In this document: positions 54,074 through 63,135 of the stretch, piece by piece
Layout of the letters: the number at the start of each line of letters is the position of its first letter
How positions within the stretch are numbered: the first letter of the stretch is position 1
Assembly (NCBI RefSeq): GCF_947039605.1
Contig: NZ_CAMQZG010000006.1
Span: forward strand, 1 to 64,000
Direction of reading: 5' to 3'
DNA from: an uncultured Clostridium sp.
Lineage (GTDB): Bacteria > Bacillota > Clostridia > Clostridiales > Clostridiaceae
DNA: 64,000 nucleotides
Translations under genes and position numbers: made by a program
Notes under the pieces: generated by a model
Databases searched by the model: none
What the model saw: the letters and a program-made list of their open reading frames with translations, nothing else
What the model was told of the DNA's origin: nothing

Positions 54074-54676
54074 TTATCCAATTTTATCAGTATCACTAAG
54101 CAATTTATGCCAGATATTCTCTTCTATTATTAGATCTTTTGATAGACCATTACTCATAAGTGCATCATATAATTTTGTATCATTCTCTGATTGTTTTACA
54201 AATAAGAATGTATTATCTCTTGTAGTATTACTAGATGAGTATTTTAAAATTAAGTGTTTAGTTGTATTTGCTATTCCAGATATATCAGCAATTTTAAATA
54301 CATGAGAGTTTATAACTCTTACAAATTGGTCAAGTTCATATACATATAGAGTATCATTTCCAAAGTAAACTCTAAAGTAGAATGACCCAAACATAGTAGT
54401 ATAGTCTACTGGTTTGTTGTGACTATGTGCAAAGAAAATACCTTTGAATTTAACTTCATCTTTGTATAAAGGGCAGTAGTTATCAAGTTTATTGCTAATT
54501 GCACAAATCATAGTTCTCATATCTTTATAACCATAAGTATATTGGTTATTTAGTGGACTATTTAAAACCTCTTCTGGCAATGTTTTTAAATCTTCAACTT
54601 CTAGGTTTACTAGAGAAGGAGTTTTTTTATAGTAAGCTATTAGATTTTCAAATTTATCTTTTTTCTTTCCGAACAT
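54074..54676 (-). CDS. Protein of unknown function, 200 aa
   Basis: This soluble protein has no membrane segment or motif I can name. It starts MFGKKKDKFENLIAYYKKTPSL; the middle is beta-rich (GSFYFRVYFGNDTLYVYELDQ), which may suggest a PH-like fold, but this is guesswork. The start at 54676 follows AGAGGTGA; an open stretch of 38 codons lies upstream without a site. It stands alone, divergent from nrdG. Confidence 0.7.
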   Translation of the reverse strand: MFGKKKDKFENLIAYYKKTPSLVNLEVEDLKTLPEEVLNSPLNNQYTYGYKDMRTMICAISNKLDNYCPLYKDEVKFKGIFFAHSHNKPVDYTTMFGSFYFRVYFGNDTLYVYELDQFVRVINSHVFKIADISGIANTTKHLILKYSSSNTTRDNTFLFVKQSENDTKLYDALMSNGLSKDLIIEENIWHKLLSDTDKIG

Positions 54677-54857
54677 AATTATCACCTCTAATTTCAGTTT
54701 AAAACCTTTATAAATAGAGTGTATTACAAATTTTATACAAAAAATGAGTTTTATAATATAGGTAGTAAAAGAAATTTTGCTATAATACAAGTCTTTTAAT
54801 TAAGTGGCTAAAAAGGTAGAATTAACATAACATAATTTTAGATAAGCAGGTGAGAGT

Positions 54858-55352
54858 ATGAATAAAGTAAGATTATCAGGAATTGCATATGAAAGTTTAG
54901 TTAATGGTCCAGGGATGAGAAGAGTATTTTTTGCACAGGGATGTAGACATAATTGCAAAGGATGCTTTAATCCAGAAACACATGATTTTAATGGTGGAGA
55001 GCTTATGGATATAAAATCTCTTGTTGAAGATGTAGAAGAAAATCCACTTTTAAAAGGAATTACTTTTAGTGGTGGTGACCCTATGGAACAGGCAGATAAG
55101 TTTGGTTATATGGCTAAAAAGTTCAAAGAAATGGGACTTAACACTTGGTGTTATACAGGTTATAGATTTGAATTTATTAAAGAAGATAAGGTCAAATATG
55201 GGTTTTTAAAATATATAGATGTATTAGTAGATGGTAAGTTTGAAGAGGAATTAGCAGATGAAAGTTTAAAGTATAGAGGTTCTTCAAATCAAAGAATTAT
55301 AGATGTGAAAAGTAGTTTAGAGAACAATAAAGTAGAACTTTTAGCTATATAA
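54858..55352 (+). CDS. nrdG: Anaerobic ribonucleotide reductase activating protein
   Basis: This radical-SAM activase makes the glycyl radical in NrdD. The 164-residue protein has the cluster motif CRHNCKGC (CxxxCxxC) near residue 29, SGGDPMEQ and the GxGxR-like NGPGMRR start. It is 22 kb from nrdD, although the two are usually adjacent. No NrdR boxes are seen in front of it. ATG after AGGTGAG. Confidence 0.96.
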   Translation: MNKVRLSGIAYESLVNGPGMRRVFFAQGCRHNCKGCFNPETHDFNGGELMDIKSLVEDVEENPLLKGITFSGGDPMEQADKFGYMAKKFKEMGLNTWCYTGYRFEFIKEDKVKYGFLKYIDVLVDGKFEEELADESLKYRGSSNQRIIDVKSSLENNKVELLAI

Positions 55353-55383
55353 AAAAGAATAACAAAAGAAGAGAGGACTTAAC

Positions 55384-56007
55384 ATGGAGTATATAAATCA
55401 TTTTGTAAGTTCCGTAGTGAATTTAGTGTATAGTTATGGTTACTTTGGGGTTATTATAGCAACAAGTATTGAGTATGTTGCACTTCCAGCACCCCCGAGT
55501 GAGGTCATTATTCCTTTGATAGGGGCAATGGCAGCACAGGGAAAGTTTAATATATTTATAGTGTTTTTAGTTACTGTTTTTGCAGGAGTGTTGGGTTCAA
55601 CAATTACATATTACATGGGATATTTTTGGGGACGACATATAGTGGATTTTATAGAAAAAAAATTACCAAGTTCTAAAAAACCTTTGCATAAGGTAAATCT
55701 TTTATTTAGAAAGTATAGCTATTTATCAGTTTATTTAGGTAGAGTTTTGCCATTTACAAGGTCATACATATCTATAATTGCAGGAATAGAGAGAATGAAC
55801 ATATTTAAGTTTTGGTTATATTCAGGGCTTGGAATAGGTACTTGGAATCTGATATTAATACTTATAGGTTATTTTGTGGGAAGTAATATTTCAGTTATAG
55901 AAGTTTATATTAAGGGACATATAATAATTGTAATTATTGCTATTGTTATATTAGTAGTTATATACCTTTTATATAGATGGTTAAAAAGAAGAGGACATAA
56001 AATTTGA
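55384..56007 (+). CDS. DedA-family membrane protein
   Basis: The 207-residue protein has about five membrane segments and the DedA pattern EYVALPAPPSEVIIPLIGA, GSTITYYMGYFWGR and GRVLPFTRSYISIIAG. Members flip undecaprenyl phosphate or other lipids. It is 31 bases after nrdG and could be co-transcribed. Confidence 0.93.
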   Translation: MEYINHFVSSVVNLVYSYGYFGVIIATSIEYVALPAPPSEVIIPLIGAMAAQGKFNIFIVFLVTVFAGVLGSTITYYMGYFWGRHIVDFIEKKLPSSKKPLHKVNLLFRKYSYLSVYLGRVLPFTRSYISIIAGIERMNIFKFWLYSGLGIGTWNLILILIGYFVGSNISVIEVYIKGHIIIVIIAIVILVVIYLLYRWLKRRGHKI

Positions 56008-56014
56008 AAATGAA

Positions 56015-56059
56015 AGTACCCTAAAATGATAGATTATCATTTTAGGGTGCTATTTTTTT
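56015..56059 (+). terminator. Terminator of the dedA gene
   Basis: GTACCCTAAAATGAT and ATCATTTTAGGGTGC with seven T. Confidence 0.85.
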
Positions 56060-56225
56060 AGAGTTAGCTTATTGCAAAAATTCATCTTATATAACTTATA
56101 AACAAATCTTTAAGTTATTATATAAATTAAGTATTTTTTTGAAAAGTATGTTAACTTAATAATTAGGGAAATTTGTAGTCTTTTAAAGAAATTTGTAATA
56201 AAAATATTTTTGGAAGGTGATATTT

Positions 56226-58130
56226 ATGAGGGGAAAATTAATTTTAGAAGCACTTAAAGATGGTGGTCATGTTACAATGGCAGAGCTTGTTAGATGTTTA
56301 AATGTTACGGATAGAACTATTAGAAATGAGATTAAGATTATAAATAGTATTGGAGTTAAAAAAGGATTTTCAATTTTAAATGCAAGGGGAAAAGGGTACT
56401 ATCTTGAAATTTATAATGAAGAGAACTTTAATGCTTATTTAGGAAGTCTTGATGGATTTGATGATGGTGTTGATAAGGACCTTAGGGTTGATAGAATAGT
56501 TATGATTCTTTTGACTGCAAAGGAATACAGAACTATTGATTCTATAGCAGATGATTTAGGTTATAGTAGAAGTACAATTATAAAAGATCTAGATGATGTA
56601 AAGGCAAAGGTTAAGACATTTGATTTAGAACTTGAGAAAAGAAGTGGTTTTGGTTTGAAGATAAAAGGTGCAGAGTTCCTTATAAGAAAGGCTATGGCGA
56701 AGTACATTTTTAATATAGATACATTCTTTGGTGATGAGGCTAATGTAGAAGATAATGAGCTATACCAAAGAGTAGAAGAGATTTTTATAAAGGGAATTAT
56801 AGAGCATGATATAAAGATAAGCAATCTTGCTGTTGAGAATATTTTATATCATTTAAAAACTTTAATTCTTAGACTTAAAAGAGAAAACTTCCTAACGGAG
56901 TGTAATTCAGAAATTTTAGATAGTGTTAATTATGAGGCTTATGAGAAGATTTCCATAAAAGTTTGTAATGAGATTGCTAGAAGTCTTAATATGATGATTC
57001 CATCAAGAGAGATTGATTATTTAACTACTCATATTGTGTTAAAGTCTGAGTATTCTTCACTTGATGAAAAGTTTAAAGCAAAGCTTGAAACAGAGGTGAA
57101 AGAAATTTTAGTAGACCTTGATAAGTATTATGGTACTGAGTTTATAGAAAATCATGAACTTGAGAGTAATTTAGTAATGCATGTCTATTCACTAATTAAT
57201 AGAGCTAGAAATAATGTTCAGCTAAGTAATCCTCTTTTAGAAGAGGTTAATACAAGATACCCAATAGTAGTTTCTATTGCTATTGCTTTTGTTGATAAGC
57301 TTTGTGAAAAGTATAAAATGGTGGTTTTAAAGGATGAGATTGGTTTTATAGCACTTCATTTTGCTACTCATTTTGAGAAGGTGAAGGAAAATAAACTTTC
57401 TAATATTAAAAAGATTGCAGTTATATGCTCATCAGGTGGTGGGGTAGCTTATCTTATAAAACTTAAACTTGAAAGAATATTTAGTAATGCTGTGATTAAG
57501 AGTTTTTCTAATATTCATACGGGGGAAATTACAAAGGATAAGTTTGATTTAGTTTTAAAAGCTGTTGATTTTGATAGAGATTTTGAGATTCCGACTGTTC
57601 TAGTAAAGAATTTTCTTGATGATAATGAGCTTGATAGTATTAAAAGACATCTAGAGAGTAGTTTTGAACATGGTAATGAGTTTGTAAGTGTGGATGATTA
57701 TGTAGAAGATATTATTAGTTTTAAAGAGTTACAAGGTGGTGCAAAACTTAGCTATATTGAGTTTTTAAAAAATGAAAGTAAGATACTTTTAGATAAGGGA
57801 TTTGTAGGAGCGGATTTTGAGAGTCTTGTGCTGCAAAGAGAGGATAAACTTAGTACAGCTTATGTAAAAGGTCTTGCAGGACCACATGCAATAGAAATGA
57901 ATGCTATGCAAGATAGTATTAATATAACTATTTTTAAAGAGCCTATAAACTGGGGAGAAAAGAAAGTTCAGATAGTCTTCTTTATTTCTATGAAGAAAGG
58001 GAGTCTTGATTTGCATAAGACGGTAAGTAAGATAATGCTTAAACTTATAGAAAAAGATAGGCTTAGAAAAGAAGTGCTTAGTGCAGGTAGCAAAAAGCAG
58101 TTTATGAATTTGATTAGAGAATATATGTAG
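56226..58130 (+). CDS. PRD-containing transcription activator (LicR/MtlR type)
   Basis: The 634-residue regulator begins with two helix-turn-helix domains (about 1-60 and 80-150). Two PTS regulation domains follow (about 170-385; conserved His in TTHIVLKSE and FIALHFATHFEK), then an EIIB-like domain (about 390-480; ICSSGGGVAYL), and an EIIA-like C-terminus (PHAIEMNAM). It controls transcription, not RNA antitermination. It precedes a PTS operon with TTTCCG repeats in its promoter. The start at 56226 follows GGAAGG. Confidence 0.92.
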   Translation: MRGKLILEALKDGGHVTMAELVRCLNVTDRTIRNEIKIINSIGVKKGFSILNARGKGYYLEIYNEENFNAYLGSLDGFDDGVDKDLRVDRIVMILLTAKEYRTIDSIADDLGYSRSTIIKDLDDVKAKVKTFDLELEKRSGFGLKIKGAEFLIRKAMAKYIFNIDTFFGDEANVEDNELYQRVEEIFIKGIIEHDIKISNLAVENILYHLKTLILRLKRENFLTECNSEILDSVNYEAYEKISIKVCNEIARSLNMMIPSREIDYLTTHIVLKSEYSSLDEKFKAKLETEVKEILVDLDKYYGTEFIENHELESNLVMHVYSLINRARNNVQLSNPLLEEVNTRYPIVVSIAIAFVDKLCEKYKMVVLKDEIGFIALHFATHFEKVKENKLSNIKKIAVICSSGGGVAYLIKLKLERIFSNAVIKSFSNIHTGEITKDKFDLVLKAVDFDRDFEIPTVLVKNFLDDNELDSIKRHLESSFEHGNEFVSVDDYVEDIISFKELQGGAKLSYIEFLKNESKILLDKGFVGADFESLVLQREDKLSTAYVKGLAGPHAIEMNAMQDSINITIFKEPINWGEKKVQIVFFISMKKGSLDLHKTVSKIMLKLIEKDRLRKEVLSAGSKKQFMNLIREYM

Positions 58131-58144
58131 AGTTTGTGGTGCTA

Positions 58145-58178
58145 TGTGGAGTTATTAGTTTAATAGCTCCATTTTTTT
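58145..58178 (+). terminator. Terminator of the PRD regulator gene
   Basis: ATGTGGAGTTATT and AATAGCTCCAT, seven T. Confidence 0.75.
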
Positions 58179-58191
58179 GCCTAAACTTCTA

Positions 58192-58287
58192 ATTTCCGTT
58201 TGAAATGGAAATAGAAAATCCATTGCTAGATTTCCGTTTTAAGTGGAATTTTTGAAACTGTATTTCCGTTTCACTAGATTATATAAT
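58192..58287 (+). promoter_or_regulatory. PTS operon promoter with three TTTCCGTTT repeats
   Basis: TTTCCGTTT starts at 58193, 58231 and 58263. The first two are followed by GGAAA or GGAAT, making inverted repeats (TTTCC-N9-GGAAA). A perfect TATAAT lies at 58282-58287, with the third repeat over the weak -35. This looks like an activator-dependent promoter of the PRD regulator upstream. Confidence 0.65.
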
Positions 58288-58383
58288 TAAATCATCAGGA
58301 AGGCGTAAACAAGAAGCCACCTGATAAATAAGAAAAATAAAATTTGAAATAAATAAGATTTAAATATATAGGGGGAATTGAAA

Positions 58384-58692
58384 ATGACAGAATTAGAAAA
58401 AAGTGCAATGGAAATTATATGTGCATCAGGTGATGCAAGAGGAGCATCATTTGCTGCTTTAAGACTTGCTAGAAAGGGTCAATTTGAAGAGGCTAGAGCA
58501 AAACTTAAGGAGTCAAAACAAAAGGGTGATAAAGGGCATAATGCACAAAGTAGTTTAATAATGAAAGAGGCTCAAGGGAATGGAGTAGAACTTAATTTAC
58601 TTATGGTACATGCCCAAGATCACTTAATGACATCATTATTAGCATATGACCTAATTGAAGAAATGGTTGAAATGTTAGCAGAAAGAAAGTAA
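58384..58692 (+). CDS. PTS lactose/cellobiose-family EIIA
   Basis: The 102-residue helical protein carries phosphate from HPr. The HAQDHLM stretch (His 76 and 80) holds the phosphorylated His of the family. ATG after GGGGGAA. First gene of the PTS operon. Confidence 0.93.
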   Translation: MTELEKSAMEIICASGDARGASFAALRLARKGQFEEARAKLKESKQKGDKGHNAQSSLIMKEAQGNGVELNLLMVHAQDHLMTSLLAYDLIEEMVEMLAERK

Positions 58693-58752
58693 TTAGAAAA
58701 AAATTAAGAGTTTAAAATAAAAAAATAAGGGTAAATAGGGGGAAATTAAATT

Positions 58753-59082
58753 ATGAAAATATTATTAGTATGTGCAGGTGGGTTTTCAACAACAATGATG
58801 ATGGATTCAATCAAAGGTGTTATAAATAACAGTCAAAAATTAAACATAGAGGACTTCACACCAATGGAAGCTATTCCAGTTGATAGATTAGAAGATAAAA
58901 TCACAGGATATGACATAGTGCTTGTAGGACCACAACTTAGCCACAAGTATGAGCATGTTCAAGAGATAGCAGCAGAGCACAAAAAGCCAACAGTTCTTTT
59001 AACATCAGAGATATATGGAGCTATGGATGGTGCAACAGTTTTAAAGCAAGCATTAATAGCTATGAAGAGATTTAACGCTTAG
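58753..59082 (+). CDS. PTS lactose/cellobiose-family EIIB
   Basis: The 109-residue protein has the phospho-Cys at position 7 (LLVCAGGFSTTMM), then DIVLVGPQLSHKYE. It passes phosphate to the sugar. ATG after AGGGGGAAA. Confidence 0.93.
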   Translation: MKILLVCAGGFSTTMMMDSIKGVINNSQKLNIEDFTPMEAIPVDRLEDKITGYDIVLVGPQLSHKYEHVQEIAAEHKKPTVLLTSEIYGAMDGATVLKQALIAMKRFNA

Positions 59083-59093
59083 GCAAAAGAAAA

Positions 59094-59122
59094 AAAGCCC
59101 CTAGGGTGAGGGCTTTCTTTTT
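59094..59122 (+). terminator. Hairpin between EIIB and EIIC genes
   Basis: AAAGCCC and GGGCTTT with a T-rich tail; it may reduce read-through into EIIC or stabilise the upstream message. Confidence 0.65.
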
Positions 59123-59203
59123 AAATAATATGGTATGAAATGATTGAGATTTTATGAGAGTTATATGGCTAAAATAAATTAAGAAACTAAGGGGGAAATT
59201 AAA

Positions 59204-60559
59204 ATGGGGGGAACATTCTTTGCTAAGTTCGAGGCATTTATTAAAAAATATCTAATGCCTGTTGCAAACAAAATTGATAAACAACCACATCTAGGAGCCG
59301 TTAAAAGAGGAATGGTTGTTCTTACACCAATATTATTACTTGGATCACTTGCGTATCCACTTAAAACTATTAAAAATGTATTTAGTGACAATATGGCAGT
59401 TCAAACATGGTTTGAGCAAAATGTCTATCTTATAGATTTACTTATTAAATTATCACTTGGAATGATAGGTATATATGCAGTTATTGCTATTGCTTACTTC
59501 TTAAGTGAACATTATAAGATTTATACAGTTGGTGCTGTTACGTTATCAGCATTCGCATTTATGTTAGTTACAGTTTCATTTACACAAGATGGAATGCTTA
59601 ATGCTAGTTTCCTTGATTCAAAAGGATTATTTGCAGGTATTTTTATCTCGATTGCAGTAGTTGAAATTTATAGATTCTTTACAAAACATAAACTTGTTAT
59701 TAAGATGCCAGATGGTGTTCCAGATTTTGTTTCAAAGTCATTTGAACTTATCACACCAACAATGGCAGTAGCAGTTTTATTCTTAGGTTTAAGATATGCA
59801 GTAGCTAGTATGACAGATGGTTTATTAATACCAGAAGTTATAATGAAAATGTTAGCTCCAGCTATTGGTTCAATGGATAATTTATGGGTAGTTGCTTTTG
59901 TAATAATGCTTAGATTATTATTCTGGTTCTTTGGAATTCACTCAGCAGTTTTAAGTCCAATTCTTTCACCAGTATTTGTTCAGTATCTTGCAGAAAATAT
60001 TGCTGCAAAAGAAGCTGGAATGATGTTACCTCATGTTGTATCTGGTGGAACATTCTCAGCATTTGCGAACTTTACAGGTTCAGGAGTTACAATAGGTCTT
60101 GTAATTGCTATGTTACTTAGTAAGTCAAAAAGATATAAAAAAGTTGGTCAAGTTGCATTAGTACCATCATTATTTGGTATCAATGAGCCAGTATTATTTG
60201 GAGTACCAGTAATACTTAACCCAATATTATTAATACCATTTATCTTAGGTGGAACATTAGTTGGTATATTCCCATTCATCTTAATGAAGTTTGATATACT
60301 TGCTAGACCATTCTTTGATCCTCCATACTTACCATTATTCTTCGAAGGATTCTTAACAGGTATGGATTGGAAAACACCGTTTGTACAATTAATACAAATA
60401 CTTATGTCTATCGCAATATACATGCCATTCTTTAAGATATTAGAGAAGCAAGAACTTGCTAGAGAAGCAGCTGAAGTAGCTAATGGTGAAGCGACTAAAG
60501 CTGAAGTGTTTAGTGCAGATGAGCAAGGTATGTTAGATGACTTAGATTTAGATTTCTAA
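59204..60559 (+). CDS. PTS lactose/cellobiose-family EIIC
   Basis: The 451-residue permease has about ten membrane segments; FFGIHSAVLSPIL and the FGINEPVLFGVPVILNP motif are the substrate-site landmarks of the CelB/ChbC group. Substrate cannot be read. Its ribosome binding site context TAAGGGGGA equals the complement of the small RNA loop UCCCCCUUA. Confidence 0.95.
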   Translation: MGGTFFAKFEAFIKKYLMPVANKIDKQPHLGAVKRGMVVLTPILLLGSLAYPLKTIKNVFSDNMAVQTWFEQNVYLIDLLIKLSLGMIGIYAVIAIAYFLSEHYKIYTVGAVTLSAFAFMLVTVSFTQDGMLNASFLDSKGLFAGIFISIAVVEIYRFFTKHKLVIKMPDGVPDFVSKSFELITPTMAVAVLFLGLRYAVASMTDGLLIPEVIMKMLAPAIGSMDNLWVVAFVIMLRLLFWFFGIHSAVLSPILSPVFVQYLAENIAAKEAGMMLPHVVSGGTFSAFANFTGSGVTIGLVIAMLLSKSKRYKKVGQVALVPSLFGINEPVLFGVPVILNPILLIPFILGGTLVGIFPFILMKFDILARPFFDPPYLPLFFEGFLTGMDWKTPFVQLIQILMSIAIYMPFFKILEKQELAREAAEVANGEATKAEVFSADEQGMLDDLDLDF

Positions 60560-60571
60560 AAAATTAATTAT

Positions 60572-60602
60572 TGAACCTGCTAGGCAATGCCTAGTGGGTT
60601 CT
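60572..60602 (+). terminator. Hairpin after the EIIC gene
   Basis: GAACCTGCTAGGC and GCCTAGTGGGTTC; no T run, so probably a processing or stability hairpin. Confidence 0.5.
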
Positions 60603-60690
60603 AATTAAATAAAGGTGGTTCATTTTTAATTATGGATTAAACACTAATCTAGAATTAAGCATGAATTTAAATTTTAGGGGGAGTTTTATT

Positions 60691-61878
60691 ATGGGTAAAT
60701 ATGATTTTAATACATTAGTTAATAGAGGTAATTTTAAGGCAAGAAAATGGAATATGACAGAGATTAAAGATGATGGAACTTTTGGAGATAATATTATTCC
60801 AATGGGAATGGCAGATATGGATTTTCAGTGTGCGCCGCAAATTCAAAAAGCTATTAGAGAAGTTGCAGAACATGGGATTTATGGATACACATATGTGTAT
60901 GATGAGTTTTATGATTCAATAATTAATTGGAATAGTAAAAGACATAATTCACAAATTAAAAAAGAGTGGCTGACTTTAACTCATGGGACAGTTAGTACAC
61001 TTCATTATATAGTTCAGGAATTTTGTAGTATAGGAGATAATGTACTTCTTCAAAGTCCAGCTTATGATCCATTTTATAATGCGATAGTTAGAGGTGGAGG
61101 AGTTCCAATTTATAATAGATTACTTTTAAATGATGGAAAGTATACAATTGATTATAAAGATTTAGAAGAAAAACTTAGTGATGATAAGACAACTCTTATG
61201 ATATTCTGTTCACCACACAATCCTACAGGTAGAGTTTGGAGCAGAGAAGAACTTTTAAAAGTAGGAGGGCTTTGTGTTAAGCATAATGTTTTAATTGTGG
61301 CAGATGAGATAAATAGAGACCTTATGATTTATGGAAATAAGCATATTGCAATGACAGATGTAAGTGAAGAGGTTAGAAATAATACTATTCTTTGTACTTC
61401 GCCAAATAAGGCATTTAATCTTGGTGGGCTTAAATCTTCATATACTATAATTCCAAATGAGGAAATTAGAAATAAACTTAAAAAGAGATTAGAGAGGAAT
61501 TCTATTACATCTCCAAATATTTTTGTAATTCCATCAGTAACTACAGCTTATAATGAGTGCGGGGATTGGCTTGATGAGCTTATAGAATATGTAGAGGGAA
61601 ATATAGATTATCTTAGAGATTATCTTAAAACAAGAATTCCAAGTGTAAAACTTATAGAACCAGAGGCTTCATATCTTGCTTGGCTTGATTTTAGAGAAGT
61701 TGAGAGTGACCCAATAAAACTTGAAGAGTTTAATTTAGAAGTAGCAAAAATAAAGTTCTGTGAGGGTTATACTTTTGTAGATAATGGTGATGGGTTCTCA
61801 AGAATTAATTTAGGGTGCCAAAGATTTATTTTAGAAGAAGCATTAAAAAGATTAGAGATAGCAGTTAATAATAGATAA
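60691..61878 (+). CDS. MalY/PatB-family PLP enzyme (putative C-S beta-lyase)
   Basis: The 395-residue fold-type I aminotransferase-like enzyme has the MalY/PatB start (MGMADMDFQCAPQI), FCSPHNPTGRVW, VADEINRDL and the PLP Lys in SPNKAFNLGGLK. Family members split cystathionine or other S-linked amino acids, giving pyruvate, ammonia and a thiol. The start at 60691 follows GGGGGAG. It lies in the PTS cluster. Confidence 0.92.
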   Translation: MGKYDFNTLVNRGNFKARKWNMTEIKDDGTFGDNIIPMGMADMDFQCAPQIQKAIREVAEHGIYGYTYVYDEFYDSIINWNSKRHNSQIKKEWLTLTHGTVSTLHYIVQEFCSIGDNVLLQSPAYDPFYNAIVRGGGVPIYNRLLLNDGKYTIDYKDLEEKLSDDKTTLMIFCSPHNPTGRVWSREELLKVGGLCVKHNVLIVADEINRDLMIYGNKHIAMTDVSEEVRNNTILCTSPNKAFNLGGLKSSYTIIPNEEIRNKLKKRLERNSITSPNIFVIPSVTTAYNECGDWLDELIEYVEGNIDYLRDYLKTRIPSVKLIEPEASYLAWLDFREVESDPIKLEEFNLEVAKIKFCEGYTFVDNGDGFSRINLGCQRFILEEALKRLEIAVNNR

Positions 61879-61888
61879 TTGAACTACA

Positions 61889-61909
61889 CTCTGGTACAAT
61901 ACCAGAGGA
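61889..61909 (+). terminator. Short hairpin between the malY-like and M42 genes
   Basis: CTCTGGT and ACCAGAG around ACAAT; no T run. Confidence 0.4.
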
Positions 61910-61939
61910 TTCTTAAAGATAAAACTAGGGGGAGAAGAC

Positions 61940-62995
61940 ATGATGAAAGATTTTGATTTTTTAAAAAGAATTAGTGAGGCAGATGGAATTCCAGGAGCTG
62001 AAGATGAGGTTAGAGAAATTATAAAAGAGGAACTTAGAGATTTTTCAGATGAATTTACTTATGATAATTTAGGAAGTATTATTGCGGTTAAAAAAGGTGA
62101 GAGAGAAGATCTTAAGGTTTCTATAGTTTCTCATATGGATGAGGTTGGATTTGTAGTTAGAAGCATAGATTCAAAAGGTTTTTTAAGAGTTTTTCCTCTT
62201 GGGGGATGGAATCCTCATATGATAATTGCATCAAAGGTTATTATTACTAGTTATAAAGGAAGAAAATTTACTGGGGTTATGATTACTGATAAATCTACTA
62301 AAGATATTTCTTTTGATGATGTTTATGTAGACCTTGGAGTTTCTTCTGATAAAGAGGTTGAGGAGTTTGGAATTAGACCGGGAGATATGGTAACTCCAGC
62401 TAGAGAAGTTGAGGTTATGAATGGTACAAAAAATATTCTTGGAAAGGCTTGGGATGATAGAATTGGATGTGCAACTATGGTTTCTGTTTTAAAAGAGCTA
62501 AAAGATGCTAAGCACAATAATACTGTTTATGGTGTTGGTTCAGTTCAAGAAGAGGTCGGAACAAGAGGTGGTTTTACAACTACAGCAGTGGTGAAGCCAG
62601 ATATTGCAATTATAGTTGATGTGGCTTCTACAAAAGATACTCCGACGCTTGGTGGTAAGGGTAGAAAATTAAATGAGGGACCTTGTCTTGTAGTTTGTGA
62701 TAAACTTGCTATTGGAAATAAGAAACTTTTAAATCTTTTTGTTGATGTGGCAAAGGAGGAGAATATAGATTTTCAGTATGATATTTTATCTGGTGGTGGA
62801 ACAGATTCTGGGGCAGTTCATCTTTATGATGCGGGAGTTCCAAGTTTATCAGTTGTAATTCCTGTAAGATATGCACATACAGGGACAACTATTGTAAATT
62901 ATGATGATTATCAAAAAGCAGTAAAGCTTGTTACAAGTGTAGTAAAAAGATTAGATAAAGACTTTTTGGATGATTTATATTCATATAAAAAATAA
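61940..62995 (+). CDS. M42-family aminopeptidase (FrvX-like)
   Basis: The 351-residue (or 350 from the second Met) metallopeptidase keeps the two-metal ligands: SHMDEVGF, WDDRIG, QEEVGTRG, IIVDVA and YAHTGT. M42 enzymes remove N-terminal residues from peptides and are often, as FrvX in E. coli, encoded in PTS operons. ATG after GGGGGAGA. Confidence 0.94.
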   Translation: MMKDFDFLKRISEADGIPGAEDEVREIIKEELRDFSDEFTYDNLGSIIAVKKGEREDLKVSIVSHMDEVGFVVRSIDSKGFLRVFPLGGWNPHMIIASKVIITSYKGRKFTGVMITDKSTKDISFDDVYVDLGVSSDKEVEEFGIRPGDMVTPAREVEVMNGTKNILGKAWDDRIGCATMVSVLKELKDAKHNNTVYGVGSVQEEVGTRGGFTTTAVVKPDIAIIVDVASTKDTPTLGGKGRKLNEGPCLVVCDKLAIGNKKLLNLFVDVAKEENIDFQYDILSGGGTDSGAVHLYDAGVPSLSVVIPVRYAHTGTTIVNYDDYQKAVKLVTSVVKRLDKDFLDDLYSYKK

Positions 62996-63004
62996 ATACA
63001 AACC

Positions 63005-63034
63005 TGTGGATAAGTTTTAAAAAAGTTATCCACA
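63005..63034. promoter_or_regulatory. Inverted pair of perfect DnaA-box sequences
   Basis: TGTGGATAA (63005-63013) and TTATCCACA (63026-63034) face each other 12 bases apart in non-coding DNA, without a T run after them. Confidence 0.5.
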
Positions 63035-63039
63035 GATAA

Positions 63040-63077
63040 AGAAAGACCATCCTTTTTAAATAAAGGATGGTCTTTTG
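63040..63077 (+). terminator. Terminator of the M42 gene
   Basis: AAAGACCATCCTTT and AAAGGATGGTCTTT. Confidence 0.85.
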
Positions 63078-63135
63078 AGATTTAAGGATAGTTTTTTGGT
63101 AATTAGTAAAAGTATTTTTTATTTAAAAACTAAAT

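Noticed and set aside
56226..58130. Sigma-54 activator of the LevR type
   Set aside because: No AAA+ ATPase domain is present and no -24/-12 promoter (GG-N10-GC) was seen before the PTS genes.
63005..63034. Terminator of the M42 gene made by CTGTGGATAA/TTATCCACAG
   Set aside because: No T run follows it; the better terminator is the next hairpin at 63040-63077.
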